Below are positions 29,741 through 38,105 of a stretch of DNA of 64,000 bases, one piece after another. Position 1 is the stretch's first letter. Every line of letters begins with the position of its first letter. The notes beneath the pieces were generated by a model. The model was given only the letters and a program-made list of their open reading frames with translations, had not been told where the DNA came from and searched no databases. Origin of the DNA: a virus; the IMG/VR virus record IMGVR_UViG_3300031950_000001, positions 1 through 64,000 of that record. One strand, given 5' to 3'. Both the position numbers and the translations under genes were made by a program.

Positions 29741-29870
29741 TCCAGGTCGCGGCCAAATGCAACAATCGAAAAAATGGCGATTTGTCCGTGACCGAAAATG
29801 GTCGCTGCAAATCCTGTTCTTTATGGTTTGAGGAATAAAGCGGCCATGGTTTCAAACCATTAGAGTCATC
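29741..29870 (+). repeat. Duplicated downstream flank (with 31764-31896)
   Basis: About 130 bases following both family III genes are alike, including GCAAATCCTGTTCTTTAT, AATAAAGCGGCCAT and TTTCAAACCATT blocks. The block includes a short inverted repeat (GTGACC/GGTCGC-like). No reading frame is shared. Confidence 0.75.
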
Positions 29871-29871
29871 T

Positions 29872-30097
29872 GTGAGTAAGGCGCGTTCCGCCCATGTCTT
29901 TCGGCATGGGAGGAACGCTGTCTTGATCCTCTTGCAAACCATGATAAACAACGGAACGTGCAATATCGCGGCCAAGTGCCATGCTCAGGTAAGCGGTGCT
30001 AGTCTGAGCGGACAGCCCGTCAACCTGCCTATCGCGGAGAACCGTGTTCCACACGGCTCACCTACAAGCCTCCGGTTTTAGCCGCGGAGTAGTTGAC
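29872..30097 (+). mobile_element. IS605/TnpB right-end remnant
   Basis: Residual coding sequence (CHAQVSGASLSGQPVNLPIA) resembles the extreme C-terminus of some TnpB proteins. A right-end hairpin, CTCCGG/CCGCGGAG then AGTTGAC, ends it. No promoter or catalytic residues remain. Confidence 0.45.
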
Positions 30098-30166
30098 ATC
30101 GTGCTTTTGTAGATGAATGTATAAGGTACGAATTCAGGTTAAATAACGACGAGGAAATGGAGGATT

Positions 30167-30250
30167 ATGGCTCGACGCTGGCTCTTGCGCGAGGCAGTGA
30201 TCAGACACGGAACAGTATTATGTCTTGGATACAAAAAGAGCCAACGGTAG
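30167..30250 (+). CDS. Possible 27-aa peptide
   Basis: ATG 30167 follows TGGAGG by 3-4 bases and encodes MARRWLLREAVIRHGTVLCL plus a short basic tail. It is basic and amphipathic. It lies in the otherwise gene-poor 29692-30573 stretch, which also holds a decayed copy of the family III helix module near 30330-30402 (RRAEALLGK). It may be spurious. Confidence 0.25.
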   Translation: MARRWLLREAVIRHGTVLCLGYKKSQR

Positions 30251-30461
30251 CTTCTAAGTTATGTATCAACTTTCGTCAGCTTTAGCGAAATATACTAGGG
30301 ATCGACCAATGACAGATTGTTTTCAGATGGATAAAGAAGAATATTACTGCAGCGAGACGGGCTGAGGCGTTACTTGGAAAACAAGCAGAATACAAAAGGT
30401 GACCAGAACATGGACACGAAGTAGCTAGAACGCGGCCGGATAGGCTGGTACGGCTCCAGCA

Positions 30462-30610
30462 GACGTCTTGATTCCAGAATCAAATTGTGTTTCAGGCGTT
30501 AATTATTCATAGTCAGGTGTTACAAAAAAAAGATTCGGTACTAATAACCTAAGCAGAACGAAAGGATCAATAAATGGGTCTCGTATTTAACCCGAACAAG
30601 TTTTCGTCTA
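30462..30610 (+). repeat. Duplicated upstream flank (with 28731-28880)
   Basis: This is the second copy of the flank, including the palindrome variant at about 30467-30484 with CCAG in place of CCGG. Confidence 0.85.
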
Positions 30611-31725
30611 CAAAACGAGCAGCCATACTAGGTTTGCCCTTTTGGGAGGACATTAAGTACTATTATGGCACCCCTCAAGGTCGGCGGGAAAGCTATAAAC
30701 CGATTACCAGCTGGCTACAGCCTGATATATCCACGATTCTTCAGGATCCTCAGCAACGACAGGCCATCCAAAATGCGCTATTAAACGCCCTACAGGATCC
30801 TAAACAACAACAAGTCGTCCAAGAAATGATATTAAAAGGCTTACAGGATCCTAAACAACAACAAGTCGTCCAAGACATGATATTAAAAGGCTTACAGGAT
30901 CCTAAACAACAACAAGTCGTCCAAGACATGATATTAAAAGGCTTACAGGATCCTCAGAAACGATACGTCCTCCAAGACATGGTATTAAGCGTCTTACAGG
31001 ATCCTGCGCAACGACGGGCCCTCCAAGGCATGCTGTTAAGAGGCTTACAGGAGCCTCAGCAACAACAAGCCCTCCAAACCATTATATTAAACATCTTACA
31101 GGATCCTCAGCAACAACAAGCCCTCCAAGACATGATATTAAAAGGCTTACAGGATCCTCAGCAACAACAAGTCATACAAGGCATGCTATTAGACATCTTA
31201 CAGGAGCCTAAGCAACGACTGTTCCTCCGAGACATGATATTAAACGCCTTACAGGATCCTAAACAACAACAAGTCGTCCAAGAAATGATATTAAAAGGCT
31301 TACAGGATCCTCAGTACCAACAAGTCGTCCAAGAAATGATATTAAAAGGCTTACAGGATCCTCAGCAACAACAAGCCCTCCAAACCATTATATTAAACAT
31401 CTTACAGGATCCTAAACAACAACAAGTCGTCCAAGACATGATATTAAAAACCATACAGGATCCTAAGCAACGAGAGGCCCTTCGACAACAGTTTAAACAG
31501 GAAACAGGAAGAATACTCGGCGGTTATTTCACACTTCCCGCGTTGCTTGCTTTACTTTCGTCGATTTTTACTGATAAGCCTATCGTTCCGATTCTGCTAG
31601 GCTTGGCGGGACTTGGTATAGCACACTTCTTCCCCGAAGTTCGAGAGAACGTTAATATCGCTAAGTGGCTATCGGCGTTGGAGAAACAGGAAGGGTCTGA
31701 GGCCGGGGAAGGGACGCCTACATAG
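30574..31725 (+). CDS. Tag-family III protein with fifteen 17-residue repeats, 383 aa
   Basis: MGLVFNPNKFSSTKRAA is the tag. From residue 56 there are 15 head-to-tail units of 17 residues, consensus LQDPKQQQVVQDMILKG, encoded by a 51-bp minisatellite at 30739-31503. Each unit should form one amphipathic helix with a D-P cap, giving a solenoid or long helical array. The two-helix membrane module GGYFTLPALLALLSSIFTDK follows. The sibling at 28843 has only two or three units, so copy number varies by recombination. The tail is acidic. Confidence 0.8.
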   Translation: MGLVFNPNKFSSTKRAAILGLPFWEDIKYYYGTPQGRRESYKPITSWLQPDISTILQDPQQRQAIQNALLNALQDPKQQQVVQEMILKGLQDPKQQQVVQDMILKGLQDPKQQQVVQDMILKGLQDPQKRYVLQDMVLSVLQDPAQRRALQGMLLRGLQEPQQQQALQTIILNILQDPQQQQALQDMILKGLQDPQQQQVIQGMLLDILQEPKQRLFLRDMILNALQDPKQQQVVQEMILKGLQDPQYQQVVQEMILKGLQDPQQQQALQTIILNILQDPKQQQVVQDMILKTIQDPKQREALRQQFKQETGRILGGYFTLPALLALLSSIFTDKPIVPILLGLAGLGIAHFFPEVRENVNIAKWLSALEKQEGSEAGEGTPT

Positions 31726-31763
31726 CATGCGCCCGGGACGAAGTCGCCGGAGGAGCCACTAGG

Positions 31764-31896
31764 TCCAGGTGGCGGTCCAATGCACTAATCGAAAAAAACG
31801 GCGATTTGTCTGTGATCAAAAAATCGATCACCGCAAATCCTGTTCTTTATAGCGTGAGGAATAAAGCGGCCATAGTTTCAAACCATTGTAGTCATC
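31764..31896 (+). repeat. Duplicated downstream flank (with 29741-29870)
   Basis: This is the second copy of the 130-base post-gene block. Confidence 0.75.
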
Positions 31897-31904
31897 CCAC
31901 CAGA

Positions 31905-32304
31905 ACACAAGCATCCGCAAGGTCGGTCGGGATAGACGCGGACGAAGACTTTAGCCGTTCTCTCCGATGGCAAGCGGTACGAGAACCAAGTGCTGCTATG
32001 CTCAAGACTGAGAAAGTTGAAGCGTTTGAACCGTGAGTTATCCCGCCGACAAGAGAGTAGAGGAAGAAGTTGGCGACGCTACATCGTCGGATATTTGAAT
32101 ACCGCTAGAAGCATTGAGCGGGAAGCATTACGTTTAATCGACAGATGCCGGAGTGGGTTCACGGACTCTCTAAACGGGCGTGGACGGGAAGGCTCTGGCT
32201 ATCGGGAAACCGATAGTGAAACCGGCCCGAATAAAGCGCCAAAATTGGCCGAAGAAAGGCGGCCTTCCAGACCTGCCGTTGTTTAGGCAGGTTTGGTAAA
32301 CCAG
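31905..32304 (+). mobile_element. Mini IS605/TnpB-type element, copy 2 (diverged)
   Basis: It shares the right end (CTGCCG..GGCAGGTTTGGTAAACCAG) and TnpB pieces with copies 1 and 3 but is diverged and retains a little more of the nuclease (LRKLKRLNRELSRRQES, the R-K-L-x-R-x-x-R-x-L-S-R region). The frame 31990-32286 reads through YLNTARSIEREALRLID and GFTDSLNGRG to a stop at the right end. It lacks the full catalytic fold. Confidence 0.7.
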
Positions 32305-32311
32305 GTGTAAC

Positions 32312-32572
32312 ATGCTGATCGCAGACTTTCGTACCGGTAAAATGACCAAACTGGCCATTGATTGGAAGGGTCTTTTCTCTGTTCTAATGTCGGGCGCGGT
32401 AGGTGGAATTGGCGGACTCGGCGCTGGCGGTCTTATTGACCTACTCCGTGGAGACGGAACGCAGGACTATACCAAAACGCTCGGACTAATCGGTCTGATT
32501 AGCGGTCTTGGTTATGGCGGCGCCAGAAAGCTGCTTGAGTATTTATTTAGTGATCATAAGGAGGAAAAATAA
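32312..32572 (+). CDS. Tag-family I membrane hairpin protein, 86 aa
   Basis: MLIADFRTGKMTKLAIDWKG is the tag, followed by a glycine-rich hairpin: LMSGAVGGIGGLGAGGLIDL, a short turn (RGDGTQDYTK), then LGLIGLISGLGYGGARKLL. This is the minimal form of family I without a C-terminal domain. The glycine zipper pattern suggests tight helix pairing or oligomerisation in a membrane. It starts 8 bases after the TnpB element. Confidence 0.75.
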   Translation: MLIADFRTGKMTKLAIDWKGLFSVLMSGAVGGIGGLGAGGLIDLLRGDGTQDYTKTLGLIGLISGLGYGGARKLLEYLFSDHKEEK

Positions 32573-32575
32573 GGG

Positions 32576-32830
32576 GTGTTGATATTCGACTTTCGTACCG
32601 GCAAAATGACTAAGAGGGCGTTCGACTTTGTCGATTTCGTCGATATTGTCGTGCCTGCGTTGAAAGGAGGCATATATGGGCTTATTGGACTAGTGCTTGG
32701 CGATATTATCGATCAGCACATTGGTACCAGAAATCGATGGGCCACGATTCTTGGTCTTACGGGCTTGATCGCAGGTTTGGGCATTGGAGGGTACAGCCGC
32801 TACTTAGCTCGGCGACACTTAGAGCAATGA
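32576..32830 (+). CDS. Tag-family I membrane hairpin protein, 84 aa
   Basis: The GTG at 32576 restores the family start MLIFDFRTGKMTKRAFDF; a TTG one codon later is the alternative. The hairpin is GGIYGLIGLVLGDIIDQ, GTRNRWATILGLTGLIAGLG. The G-T-x-x-R-W-[AT]-[TK]-I-L-G-L turn is conserved throughout the family. The stop of the preceding gene is 3 bases upstream, so the two are coupled. Confidence 0.7.
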   Translation: MLIFDFRTGKMTKRAFDFVDFVDIVVPALKGGIYGLIGLVLGDIIDQHIGTRNRWATILGLTGLIAGLGIGGYSRYLARRHLEQ

Positions 32831-32910
32831 CGTTCAGACTGGACGGTAGTGCTTAGCTGTGAAGAGCGTAGGTTACTAGATGGCTAAGCTCTTTCCGAGA
32901 TTCGAAAAAA

Positions 32911-34242
32911 ATGTTAATACTCGACTTTCGTACTGGCAAAATGACTAAAATAGCGCTAGACTTTAGCGACGCAGCTTCCGCACTGATATCGGCCGGATTA
33001 CTCGGTCTCGGCGGGGCCGGCCTTGGCTATCTCATTGACATGCGAGCCGGGACCGGAAAGCGATGGACTAAGATTCTTGGCTTGTTAGGCCTGCTGGGCG
33101 GGCTTGGGCTCGGTGCGTACGGCCGATATTTGTATAAAACGGACCAAACATCTCCCAATCAGGACGGTATGGCGGCTAGTCCTCTAGCGGTATCTGGCAG
33201 CACGTCCGATACAGCGCCCGAAGAACAGGCTCGCCGCTTGCCAGCCGACGGTTCGCCACTATCAATCGCACCTACCTCTGACAAGGTACAATCTGACGCC
33301 CCATCGGCTAAAACGCGGCCGACACGCCCGTCTAGCGGCTCATCCGACGCGCCACGAACTTCTTCAGGATCGTCGCGTAGTCCGTCCAACCAGCAACAGC
33401 CCTCTGTTTCTATAAGCTCGTCTGCCGGTTCAGCTGGCACGAAACTGCCTCCTAGCCCGCCAGCTGTACAGCATCCTCAAGGGCTGCATAGCGAGTCATC
33501 CAATAGAGCACAATCTCCGTCAGCGTCGTCTGGTCAGGCATCCGGCACGCCACAAACTTCTTCAAAATCAGCGCCCGGTTCATCTGGTACGGCACAATCT
33601 TCGTTAGGGTCATCCGGTCGCCCATCTGCTGCGCCGCCAACTTCTCCAGGATCATCGAGTGGTCCGTCCGACCAGAAACAGACTTCCGGTTCTACAGGAT
33701 CGTCTGCCGGGTCATCTGGTACGAAACCGTCCTCTACAGGGATCAGGCTTTCCGATGACCTCGCACAGAGGTTAGTAGAAAGAGTAAAGACGTTCCTTAA
33801 AGATACGCGGGGATCGCCTGACGATACGGATAGATATAAGGATCTTGATCAAGCACCTAACGAGATGTGCGTTCGACTTGTGCACACGGGAGTCCAAGGC
33901 GGTCAGGGCGTCTATCAGCCGGATGCCCGAGCCTATCGGGCAGCCGCAGAATTTGCTCGCGGCGACGAACAAAAACAGAGAGCAATTCGTCTCGCGAAGC
34001 GTTTCAGTGCACGGATCCATCTGCTTTTATTGCTCCAGCCCAAGCTTGCGCCTGATATGGCACAAGACATAACTCAGCGTATTAACGATGCTCTAACGGT
34101 GTTGCTAACGTTAAAGCCCGACGCATCAAACGCAGACGAGATCGATAAGTATTTTGCAGACAGGCTGCGCGGTTTGTTTAGTAATGATATTATTAATAAG
34201 GCGCTAACCGATCCCTTTTCGATTTCGCCTGAACCACGTTAA
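32911..34242 (+). CDS. Tag-family I protein with Ser/Pro linker and C-terminal domain, 443 aa
   Basis: MLILDFRTGKMTKIALDF is followed by the conserved hairpin (GLLGLGGAGLGYLIDM..KRWTKILGLLGLLGG). Residues 85-245 are a low-complexity Ser/Pro/Gly linker with repeated SSG and SAGS motifs. Residues 245-443 form a helical domain (LAQRLVERVKTFLKDT, AIRLAKRFSARIHLLL). An orphan fragment of a related C-terminal domain follows in frame after its stop. The design resembles an exported or virion protein with exchangeable C-termini. Confidence 0.75.
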   Translation: MLILDFRTGKMTKIALDFSDAASALISAGLLGLGGAGLGYLIDMRAGTGKRWTKILGLLGLLGGLGLGAYGRYLYKTDQTSPNQDGMAASPLAVSGSTSDTAPEEQARRLPADGSPLSIAPTSDKVQSDAPSAKTRPTRPSSGSSDAPRTSSGSSRSPSNQQQPSVSISSSAGSAGTKLPPSPPAVQHPQGLHSESSNRAQSPSASSGQASGTPQTSSKSAPGSSGTAQSSLGSSGRPSAAPPTSPGSSSGPSDQKQTSGSTGSSAGSSGTKPSSTGIRLSDDLAQRLVERVKTFLKDTRGSPDDTDRYKDLDQAPNEMCVRLVHTGVQGGQGVYQPDARAYRAAAEFARGDEQKQRAIRLAKRFSARIHLLLLLQPKLAPDMAQDITQRINDALTVLLTLKPDASNADEIDKYFADRLRGLFSNDIINKALTDPFSISPEPR

Positions 34243-34440
34243 ACGAAGTCGAAAGCTGTTTTCAAATTTTATCTTCGTCAGTCCCTGATAGCACTGTACG
34301 GTCCAGAACGAAACTTACCGAACGAAGAAGCGGCTGAAAGGGAATTTCAACCAGTGATAGAGTTGTTTAAGCAGACTAACATCGGAGAGATTCAGAGGGC
34401 GCTAGAAAATCCATTTTCCCTTTTAACTGAATCACCCTAG
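34243..34440 (+). pseudogene. Orphan C-terminal module 1 of tag-family I
   Basis: It is open in the same frame directly after the 34242 stop, with no start codon. It encodes FKFYLRQSLIALYGPERN to VIELFKQTNIGEIQRALENP and ends SLLTESP. It resembles the end of the upstream protein (INKALTDPFSISPEP). Two near copies lie at 35295-35495 and 36605-36689, so it is a recurring detached C-terminal module. Confidence 0.65.
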
Positions 34441-34457
34441 AAAAGGGGGTAATTATC

Positions 34458-35285
34458 ATGCGAATCCTTGACTTTCGCGCTGGCAAAATGACGAAACGGG
34501 GGTTAGACCTTGGTGATGTTGGTGATGTTCTTTCCGTGGTAGGACCGGGAGCATTGTTTGGTATCGGTGGTGCAGGGCTTGGTAGTATCATTGATATGCT
34601 AGCCGGCACTAAACGTCGATGGACCACGATTCTTGGCCTGACAGGATTGGCTGGAGGCGTTGGGCTTGGAAGTACAGGTCTATTTAAGTCCTGGTTCGCA
34701 GCAGAACGAGGGCCTGAGTTCCCCAAGAAACTAAGTGACATCCCAGCTTATGCTAAGATCTTCCGCTATATCGTATTTATGCGAGCAGATCCGAGTGCAT
34801 TCAAAGGCTCTGATCATCCTATATTTCGACGCCTCCCTGAGATGGATGGAGAGCAGCTGTATTGCCATCTTACGCAGCTGGGGATTGCTCCGAACACGCT
34901 TCCGGGGTATAGAGCGAATCCGTATGTCCATAACGTGGCGGCAAACCTAGTTTCTCCTACCGACCCGCGACAGTTTGCAATTCTACATGCGGCGCATTTC
35001 AACCTGGAAGTTGTGCCGTTACAACTGTGCTGGAACGAGCTTGATGCAAACCAGCGCAACCGACTATTTTCGTCTCTCGGTGCGTATAGGGAGAAATTGG
35101 CTTTAAACGCCAACGACCCTACAATCAGCAAGGAAGCCGATAACGAGTTTAATAAACTAGTAAAGCAACTTATAGAGTACGGGAAAAAAGAGCATGCAGA
35201 TGCACTACGAATATTGCACCAGCAGCATCAAATGGACGTCCAAGAATTTGCTCAACAAATTCAGCAAGTTAAGCAACGACCGTAA
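34458..35285 (+). CDS. Tag-family I protein, 275 aa
   Basis: MRILDFRAGKMTKRGLDLGD (here the K-x-A alanine is glycine) is followed by the hairpin LFGIGGAGLGSIIDMLAGTK and TILGLTGLAGGVGLGS. The C-terminal domain (about 85-275) is distinct from those of its siblings, helical, with PSAFKGSDHPIFRRLPEMDG and a glutamine-rich end. It sits in tandem with 35511 and 37155. Confidence 0.75.
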   Translation: MRILDFRAGKMTKRGLDLGDVGDVLSVVGPGALFGIGGAGLGSIIDMLAGTKRRWTTILGLTGLAGGVGLGSTGLFKSWFAAERGPEFPKKLSDIPAYAKIFRYIVFMRADPSAFKGSDHPIFRRLPEMDGEQLYCHLTQLGIAPNTLPGYRANPYVHNVAANLVSPTDPRQFAILHAAHFNLEVVPLQLCWNELDANQRNRLFSSLGAYREKLALNANDPTISKEADNEFNKLVKQLIEYGKKEHADALRILHQQHQMDVQEFAQQIQQVKQRP

Positions 35286-35294
35286 TGACATTAA

Positions 35295-35495
35295 AGAACC
35301 CTGATTCATTATCACGATTTCTTTTATCTTCGTCGGTTCCTGATAGCATTGTACGATCCAGAGCGAAATTCACTGAACGAAACAGCGGCCGAGAAGGAAT
35401 TTCAACCAGTGATAGAGTTGTTTAAGCAGGCTAACATAAGAGAGATTCAGAAGGCGCTAGAAAATCCGCTTTCCCTTTTAACTGAATCACCCTAG
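35295..35495 (+). pseudogene. Orphan C-terminal module 2 of tag-family I
   Basis: A start-less frame encodes FFYLRRFLIALYDPERN to FKQANIREIQKALENPLSLL, about 80 percent like module 1. It lies between two intact family genes and ends about 15 bases before the next start. Confidence 0.65.
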
Positions 35496-35510
35496 AAAAG
35501 GGTAATTATC

Positions 35511-36293
35511 ATGCGAATCCTTGACTTTCGTACCGGCAAAATGACGAAACTGGCGTTAGACTTTGGTTATATTCCTGCTATGGCTATACCGGGAGTATTG
35601 TATGGTATCGGTGGTGCAGGGCTAGGTAGTCTCATTGATAGGCTAGCCGGCACTAAACGTCGATGGACCACGATTCTTGGTCTGCTAGGATTGGCCGGAG
35701 GTGCTGGGGCTGGAGGGTTGCTCCGATATCTGGATGAGCGCTCCAATACTCCTGAAGCGCAGATGCGTCGGTTCCTAACGAATGCAACGGCGCCGCCGTC
35801 TGATCAGTTTGTGCAACAGATGAGCGAGACCTTCCCATATATAGTTGAGACTTTCCGAAAGGCCGCTACCGAAAAGAAACCGAGCGATCTGATTCGTGGT
35901 CTTATCTGGCCATTATACGAGGAAGGCGGAATTTGGCTTTATAACCCGAGTGCCAGCGAGTTCCAACTTATCCTCTATTTCGCTTCTAAAACGCGAAACC
36001 ATGAGATGATACTACCTGCAATTGATCTTGCAACGGATATAGCTGCGCAAGGTCGGTTGCTTTCGCGGTATCAGGAATGGATTCCGGAGAATTTACGGCC
36101 AGAGATAGAGAACCACTTTAGGAACTATGTGAATGCGACTATCGACTATGTCGAAGGTAAGACGCCGGATCCGAACGCGCCTAAATTATATCTTGACAAG
36201 TTGGTGAAACTACTCAAGGATACAAATAAAAAAGAGCTTATAGAAATTGCGGATCTGATCAGACAACCACGTAAGGTTCTACAACAACAGTAA
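35511..36293 (+). CDS. Tag-family I protein, 260 aa
   Basis: MRILDFRTGKMTKLALDFGY starts the tag. The hairpin (GVLYGIGGAGLGSLIDRLAG, TILGLLGLAGGAGAGG) is followed by a C-terminal domain with ATDIAAQGRLLSRYQEWIPE and LRPEIENHFRNYVN. That domain is clearly homologous to the one in the 37155 protein but not to those of 34458 or 38106. Confidence 0.78.
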   Translation: MRILDFRTGKMTKLALDFGYIPAMAIPGVLYGIGGAGLGSLIDRLAGTKRRWTTILGLLGLAGGAGAGGLLRYLDERSNTPEAQMRRFLTNATAPPSDQFVQQMSETFPYIVETFRKAATEKKPSDLIRGLIWPLYEEGGIWLYNPSASEFQLILYFASKTRNHEMILPAIDLATDIAAQGRLLSRYQEWIPENLRPEIENHFRNYVNATIDYVEGKTPDPNAPKLYLDKLVKLLKDTNKKELIEIADLIRQPRKVLQQQ

Positions 36294-36325
36294 ACAAGAA
36301 CGGGAATACTGATAACGATCAAAAT

Positions 36326-36343
36326 TTTGATTCCGGAATCAAA
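36326..36343. repeat. Recurrent palindrome (perfect core)
   Basis: TTTGATTCCGGAATCAAA lies 33 bases after the 36293 stop. The palindrome and the next 160 bases are duplicated at 37959-38135. Confidence 0.9.
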
Positions 36344-36502
36344 TTTCGATGATGGTTCCGGAATACGCCAATGGTGCGGGCTGATATAGCCCGTTTTTCG
36401 TGGTCTTGGCCGTGAGAGTATTAGGTCAACCTGATTAAGTTATTCATCTCGGCGCCAAATGCGCACAAATTCATGTTAATACTCGATTTTCGTACCGGCC
36501 GA
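36344..36502 (+). repeat. Duplicated intergenic segment (with 37977-38135)
   Basis: About 160 bases, including a GGGCTGATATAGCCC hairpin plus TTTTT (intact here, mutated in the other copy) and the first ten codons of a family I gene, are nearly identical to 37977-38135. Confidence 0.85.
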
Positions 36503-36607
36503 TATAACAGAATTCAGCCCGAAGGCTACGATCCAGATCCCGTAGACTACCAAGCTGCTAGCCAAGCTGCTATAATAAAATCTGTACCGTCCAAACCGAC
36601 GAAGTGA
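36473..36607 (+). pseudogene. Truncated tag-family I gene, 44 aa
   Basis: It starts MLILDFRTGR like the 38106 gene but diverges after ten codons into an unrelated YNRIQPEGYDPDPVDYQ tail without a membrane hairpin. It then meets orphan module 3. It is the product of a partial duplication. Confidence 0.6.
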
Positions 36608-36689
36608 TAGAGTTGTTTAAGCAGGCTAACGTCGGAGAGATTCAAAGGGCTATAGAAATCCGTTTTCCCTTTTAACTGAATCACCCTAG
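36605..36689 (+). pseudogene. Orphan C-terminal module 3, frameshifted
   Basis: It encodes VIELFKQANVGEIQRAI, then loses one base relative to modules 1 and 2, destroying the frame before SLLTESP. It is immediately followed by the third mini-TnpB element. Confidence 0.6.
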
Positions 36690-36692
36690 AAA

Positions 36693-37144
36693 GGAGGTTA
36701 AAGCTGTTTTCAAATAACTAACTATACCGCTACAAACATACCAATAACACTTGACAAGAGACAAAGATGCGATATACTAATTGGTAAGGATTACCTGCTG
36801 GTCGACAGTGAAATAATCGAGGTTGACCGTCGTTCGGTATAGACACGGGCGTCAAGGCGTTAGCCGTTCTCTCAGATGGAAAGCGGTACGAGAACCAAGT
36901 ACTGCTACGCTCAAGACTGAGAAGTTGTCGACGCTACATCGACGGATATTTGAACGCCGCTCGGAACATTGAGCGGGAAGCGTTACGTTTGATCAACAGA
37001 GGCCGGAGTGGGTTCACGGACTCTCTAAACGGACGTGGACAGGACGTAAGACCCTTCGGGGCAGTCCTGGATGAAACGTCAAAATTGGCTGAAGAAAGGC
37101 AGCCTTCCATTCCTGCCGTGGTTTAGGCAGGTTTGGTAAACCAG
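36693..37144 (+). mobile_element. Mini IS605/TnpB-type element, copy 3
   Basis: A 452-bp segment essentially identical to 1615-2066, including the TTGACA-N16-TATACT promoter (36751-36778), the deleted tnpB frame and the hairpin right end. Near identity over 452 bp across 35 kb implies recent movement or gene conversion. The promoter faces the intact family I gene at 37155. Confidence 0.8.
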
Positions 37145-37154
37145 GGTAACTATC

Positions 37155-37922
37155 ATGTTAATCCTTGACTTTCGCACCGGCAAAATGACGAAACTGGCGT
37201 TAGACTTTGGTGATGTTGCGTCCGTGGCGATACCGGGGGCGTTGTTGGGTCTCGGTGGTGTGGGGCTCGGTAGTCTAATTGATATGCTAGCCGGCACTAA
37301 ACGTCGATGGACCACGATTCTTGGTCTGACAGGACTGGCCGGAGGTGCGGGGCTTGGAGGATTGGGTCGATATCTGTATAAGCGCGATCCTACATATCAG
37401 ACGTTTGTGTTCCTAGATAAGGCATTCACGCCGGCGACTGAGTCGGATGTGCAGAAGAAGTTCGGTAACAACCCAGACGCGATTGCGGCGCACCAAACCC
37501 GAATCAATAACATGACGCCGACCGAACTGATTAATAGTCTTATCGAACCAATGTACAAGGACTTTTGGGGGTATGACCCGGATGTTCTCGATTTCCAAGT
37601 TGCCCGCTATCTCGTTTCTAAACAGGCCGATAACGCGAAATTAACCGCACTTAATATCGCCGTGGATATAGCGGTACGAGGTCGGTTGCTTTCGCGGTAT
37701 CAGAAACGGATTCCGGAGGATTTACGGCCAGAAATAGAGAAACACTTTATGAACTATGCGCGCGAAATGACCAATCAGTTCGCAAGTGCGAATCCAAATT
37801 GGGAAGTGCCTAAATCGCATCTTCAGACGTTGGTAGGGTTACTCGTGGCGACGAATCAAGAAGAGGTCGAAAAACTTGCGAAGCTAGTCGCAAATCCATA
37901 TAGCGTTCGGGATCAATCATAA
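37155..37922 (+). CDS. Tag-family I protein, 255 aa
   Basis: MLILDFRTGKMTKLALDFGD is followed by the hairpin LLGLGGVGLGSLIDMLAGTK and TILGLTGLAGGAGLGG. The C-terminal domain matches 35511 (AVDIAVRGRLLSRYQKRIPE, LRPEIEKHFMNYAR). The start is 10 bases after the mini-TnpB right end, so its expression now probably depends on the element's promoter. Confidence 0.78.
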   Translation: MLILDFRTGKMTKLALDFGDVASVAIPGALLGLGGVGLGSLIDMLAGTKRRWTTILGLTGLAGGAGLGGLGRYLYKRDPTYQTFVFLDKAFTPATESDVQKKFGNNPDAIAAHQTRINNMTPTELINSLIEPMYKDFWGYDPDVLDFQVARYLVSKQADNAKLTALNIAVDIAVRGRLLSRYQKRIPEDLRPEIEKHFMNYAREMTNQFASANPNWEVPKSHLQTLVGLLVATNQEEVEKLAKLVANPYSVRDQS

Positions 37923-37958
37923 AAAAACGAACGGGAATATTGATCGGTATCAAAAAAT

Positions 37959-37976
37959 TTTGATTCCGGAATCAAA
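37959..37976. repeat. Recurrent palindrome (perfect core)
   Basis: TTTGATTCCGGAATCAAA lies 37 bases after the 37922 stop, at the head of the duplicated segment. Confidence 0.9.
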
Positions 37977-38105
37977 TTTCGATGATGGTTCCGGAATACG
38001 CCAATGGTGCAGACCGATATAGCCCGTTTTTCGTGGTCTTGGCCGTGAGAGTATTAGGTCAACCTGATTAAGTTATTCATCTCGGCGCCAAATGCGCACA
38101 AATTC

